NCBI GenBank assembly: GCA_029204225.1
Contig: CM055096.1
Span: 6,510,316 to 6,574,315, forward strand
Length of the DNA: 64,000 nt
Reading direction: 5' to 3'
Source: Diphasiastrum complanatum
Lineage: Eukaryota; Streptophyta; Lycopodiopsida; Lycopodiales; Lycopodiaceae
Made by a program: the position numbers and the translations under genes. Positions 61,289-64,000 of the stretch are shown one piece after another. The notes beneath the pieces are model-generated. The model saw nothing but the letters and a program-made list of their open reading frames with translations, was not told where the DNA came from and did not search any database. Each line of letters begins with the position of its first letter. Positions within the stretch are counted from its first letter, which is position 1.

Positions 61289-61704
61289 TTGTGATAAGCG
61301 TCTATTTATGTAGCTCCTTATTTGCAAGAGCAAGAGCAAGCTGGTGGGCGCCGTCTCCTTATCATTTGTGCACGTACATGTACGCAGGCAACCCTCCTCC
61401 TCTTCTGTCACCTGCATAATTGATGTGTGTTTTTACAGTGTTTCAGATACTGCATGTTCTGGACGCAACAACCTTAGGTGGTCCTTGATCCGCGCGCGCG
61501 TGTGTGTGTGTTTTTGTAAATGTATGTATGTATGCTGAGTGTTCTGATTGGAATCAGCTTGCATCCAGCAAGCAAAGGATCCGTGAACAACAGCGGACTC
61601 GATTTCCTACCCGTAGCCTTCTCCTGTTTGGTATTGCAAGTGACATTTTCCGCGATGTAATTGCTTCTACGTGTGCACGCATTATGCTTGGTTTCAAAGC
61701 TAAA

Positions 61705-62305
61705 TTTTGGTAGTTGATCTGGCGAATTATAAGGCTTAATTTTGTTTCTAAGTCGATTCTTTGGTTCTTAAATTGTGAATTACATAGGTTAACTGTGGTT
61801 CCGGCTAAGCCTATTCAGCTACACTAAGCTTTTTGTTTCTTTGGTTGTTGATCCGGTGGGCTGAAGAGCTTAATTGTGCTTCAGGTTAAACCTACTCTCC
61901 TGCACTGAACTTTTTGTTTCCAAGATAATAACGCTTTGGTTGTTGTTCTGTTAACTTACGTAAGCTTAAGAGTGTTCCAGTTTAAGCCTACTCTCCGTTA
62001 AGCTCTTTGTTTTCATGCTATATCTTTGGTTGTTGAAATGGTGCTTTATAGAGCTTAATTTTGTTTCAGATTTAGCCTACTGTGCGCTTAGTCTAGTGAG
62101 CAATAGCCTCTAGAATTAGCGTGTTGCAAAGAGAGAAAATTGTCTGGAATATGAGTTTGGTAGTTGATCTGGTGAATAACAGAATTTAATTTTTTCTCAG
62201 GCACTGCCTAGCGCTCTGCCCAAAGCTTTTTGTTTCGAAGTTAATATGTCTTTGATTTTCGATCTGGTAATGGATAGAGCATAATTTCGTTTCAGGTTAC
62301 TCTTA
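61705..62305 (+). repeat. Degenerate ~85-95-bp tandem repeat, about 7 units
   Basis: Units start near 61711, 61750, 61845, 61935, 62028, 62155 and 62250. Consensus elements are TTTGGTTGTTGATCYGGTG, AGCTTAATTTTGTTTCAGGTT, then CCTACTCTCC and CTAAGCTTTTTGTTTC. About 350 bp of this (61672-62013) is absent from duplicon 1, a copy-number difference between the two duplicates. Confidence 0.75.
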
Positions 62306-62960
62306 CTAACAGAGTTAGCGTTTTGGAAAGAGAGAGCATTCACTGGATTGTGGGCACTGGGTTTGCTTTTCAAGTTGGGGATGCACAACTAAGTACTAAG
62401 ATCGGTTACATGGATCTCTGTCTTTCAAACTAGCTCAGTACACGATAGAGAAAGCTTCAGTGTTTAAGTAGCTGACCATTCATGTAGACGCGGAAAAGAA
62501 GCATTGTTTGTGAATGAAGCAACTCATGCAAAAGTGTTACGATTTCAACCTGCAGACTCCGACAAAAAATGGGCACTTTGATTGTGATCTTGCGTAATAC
62601 TAGAAGAATTAAGCCTTGGATAGAATGTATATCCAGAGTTTATATATAGTACGTCTGAATATCCAGTACTCAATGCGCTTGATCAGTTTACGCATACCTG
62701 GAAAAGTAAAAGCTGATCATTCGACTCTACTCAGACGCATATGGGATCTGACTCAAACCACAGTTTAGTCTGTCAATATTGTACATCTGGTTAACGTTCT
62801 TATTCAACAAAGATTTTTCCATGCGTGCATGCACTAGGCCTCTTTTGACCTGCATATATGTCAAACAACATCACAGAAAAGTAGAAAATAGTGAATCTGT
62901 TTAACTGTAGAGTACAAGCCTGATAGCGAGTTTCGATGCAGTCAACAACAAGACACATCC

Positions 62961-64000
62961 ATGGCTATCGCAAAATGGACACTGCTGATGTGGATAGCTC
63001 TACTTTGTGGATTCTCCGCAATATTTGGCGAGTCAGAAAAGAGAAAGGTAACATTACACTCACACCTTGACTTGTTAGTTATTAAATGCATACTGTCCAA
63101 ACTCCAGCTTCTTCGACATAGGTTGTAGTACCGAAAGCCAAATCTGAGATCTTTCTGCAACCGCTAAACAGATATATCTTTGAATATGACCCTTTCAACA
63201 AGCAAATCTCATCCTTGTTCAAATTTGCAATTCCATTGTGGGCTGCAGGTGCATATAGTGTATATGGGGAACTCGCACGCTAGCCCCGAAAAAACGACTA
63301 GCTTGCACCAGAAAGTGCTGGCCAAAGTTCTGAGCGGGTCAGTTTGTATTGTGGCACAATTCGTTTATCGTATTTCTGTGCTTTCTGAAATTGAAATATT
63401 GTGACTCAATTGGTGTATGTACGTGCAGCAAAGAAGTGTCAAGGTCGATGGTGTACAGCTATAAAGCCAGTTTCTCGGGTTTTGCTGCCGAATTATCTAC
63501 CACTGAAGCCGCCTCAATATCCAGTACCATGCAACTGATAACACTGTCCTTTTCTAATTTCTCATGAAAGTTCCAGTTTCTTCCTTTTTCTTGTCTCTAA
63601 TTAGGAAAGCACTCACGATCCGTTTTTAACCTGTACAGAAATGCCAGGAGTCGTATCGGTTTTTCCCAGCTCAGTAAAAAAGTTGCACACCACAAGATCT
63701 TGGGACTTTCTGGGGCTGAGAAAGCAATGTCATTATTGGAGTGCTAGATACTGGTATTCTTTTTAAGCAGGTCCCTCAACTATCTATAGCTAGCTAGATA
63801 AATTTTCCTGAATACTATAATAGAGCTATAATCTATCTATATCCCGCAGGAGTGTGGCCTGAGTCTGAGAGCTTCAGCGACAAGTACTTGCCCGATCCAA
63901 TACCCTCAAGGTGGAAAGGGACCTGTGTATCTGGCGACAGTTTCAATTCCTCAAATTGTAACAGGTGTTGTTTTAACATTGCTTTTACAGTATATGTCTA
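62961..64000 (+). pseudogene. Second subtilase copy, 5' part, frameshifted
   Basis: Exons 62961-63047, 63249-63337, 63429-63523, 63639 onward and 63850-63964 match exons 1-5 of the intact gene. Signal peptide and I9 prodomain are intact (exon 3 lacks one codon). In exon 4, after the codons for WDFLGL, copy 1 has 35 bp where this copy has 3. The net 32-bp loss moves the catalytic Asp segment and everything after it out of frame. Unless splicing avoids this, no active protease can be made. The exon 1 donor is a good GTAACA. The rest of the gene lies outside the window. Confidence 0.88.

Larger units (their letters stand above)
61140..64000 (+). repeat. Segmental duplication, copy 2 (continues past window)
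   Basis: Partner of 39597-42350. It begins near the AAAATGCTATTGAAGTTG block and remains alignable to the right window edge, which falls in intron 5 of the subtilase copy. Confidence 0.95.

Overview
This is a plant nuclear DNA window dominated by transposable elements. The evidence for a land plant is a cucumisin-type subtilase gene with a many-intron structure, Ty1/copia elements primed by initiator tRNA-Met, CACTA (En/Spm) transposon genes, and long (GA)n/(CT)n microsatellites. I cannot name the species from the sequence. There are no prokaryotic operons, rRNA genes or CRISPR arrays.

Layout. 1-2083: 3' end of a decayed copia element (element 1) with its 3' LTR. 2098-4090: a short repeat with inverted ends, then a decayed Ptta/En/Spm-type transposase-like gene (copy A) next to an inverted repeat. 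4.1-9.1 kb: non-coding DNA with tandem repeats and more copies of the inverted-end repeat. 9.1-13.0 kb: a repeat array carrying (GA)n/(CT)n tracts and a small Ty3/gypsy integrase fragment. 13.1-25.5 kb: a nest of three layers. The layers are a Ptta/En/Spm-like gene (copy B), split by old copia element 2 (CTAGA target duplication), whose 3' LTR is split by a very young copia element 3 on the minus strand (GTGCT target duplication, 655-bp LTRs that look identical). 26.2-31.6 kb: remains of a CACTA transposon, with a GACGTC-rich subterminal block, a Ptta-like gene on minus and a TNP2-like transposase on plus. The TNP2 gene is interrupted by an unrelated 1.1-kb insertion. 31.6-34.2 kb: a 5'-truncated copia with an in-frame loss of the integrase core. 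34.9-38.5 kb: gene-free DNA ending in CA/CT microsatellites. 38.5-39.3 kb: a copia gag relic.

39.6-45.2 kb holds the one convincing host gene: an 11-exon subtilisin-like serine protease of 758 aa with an intact catalytic triad. Its 5' half and upstream region are duplicated at 61.14-64.0 kb, where a net 32-bp deletion shifts the frame just before the catalytic Asp. That second copy runs off the window. Between the two copies lie direct repeats, a G-box-rich promoter-like module, an unrecognised minus-strand ORF, minisatellites, a decayed Ty3/gypsy pol on minus, and a complete but dead copia element 4 (GTTTG target duplication).

The target-site duplications and the uninterrupted sister sequences within the window allow the order of several insertions to be reconstructed without outside data. 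All protein family names are from motif recognition by eye; no database search was run.
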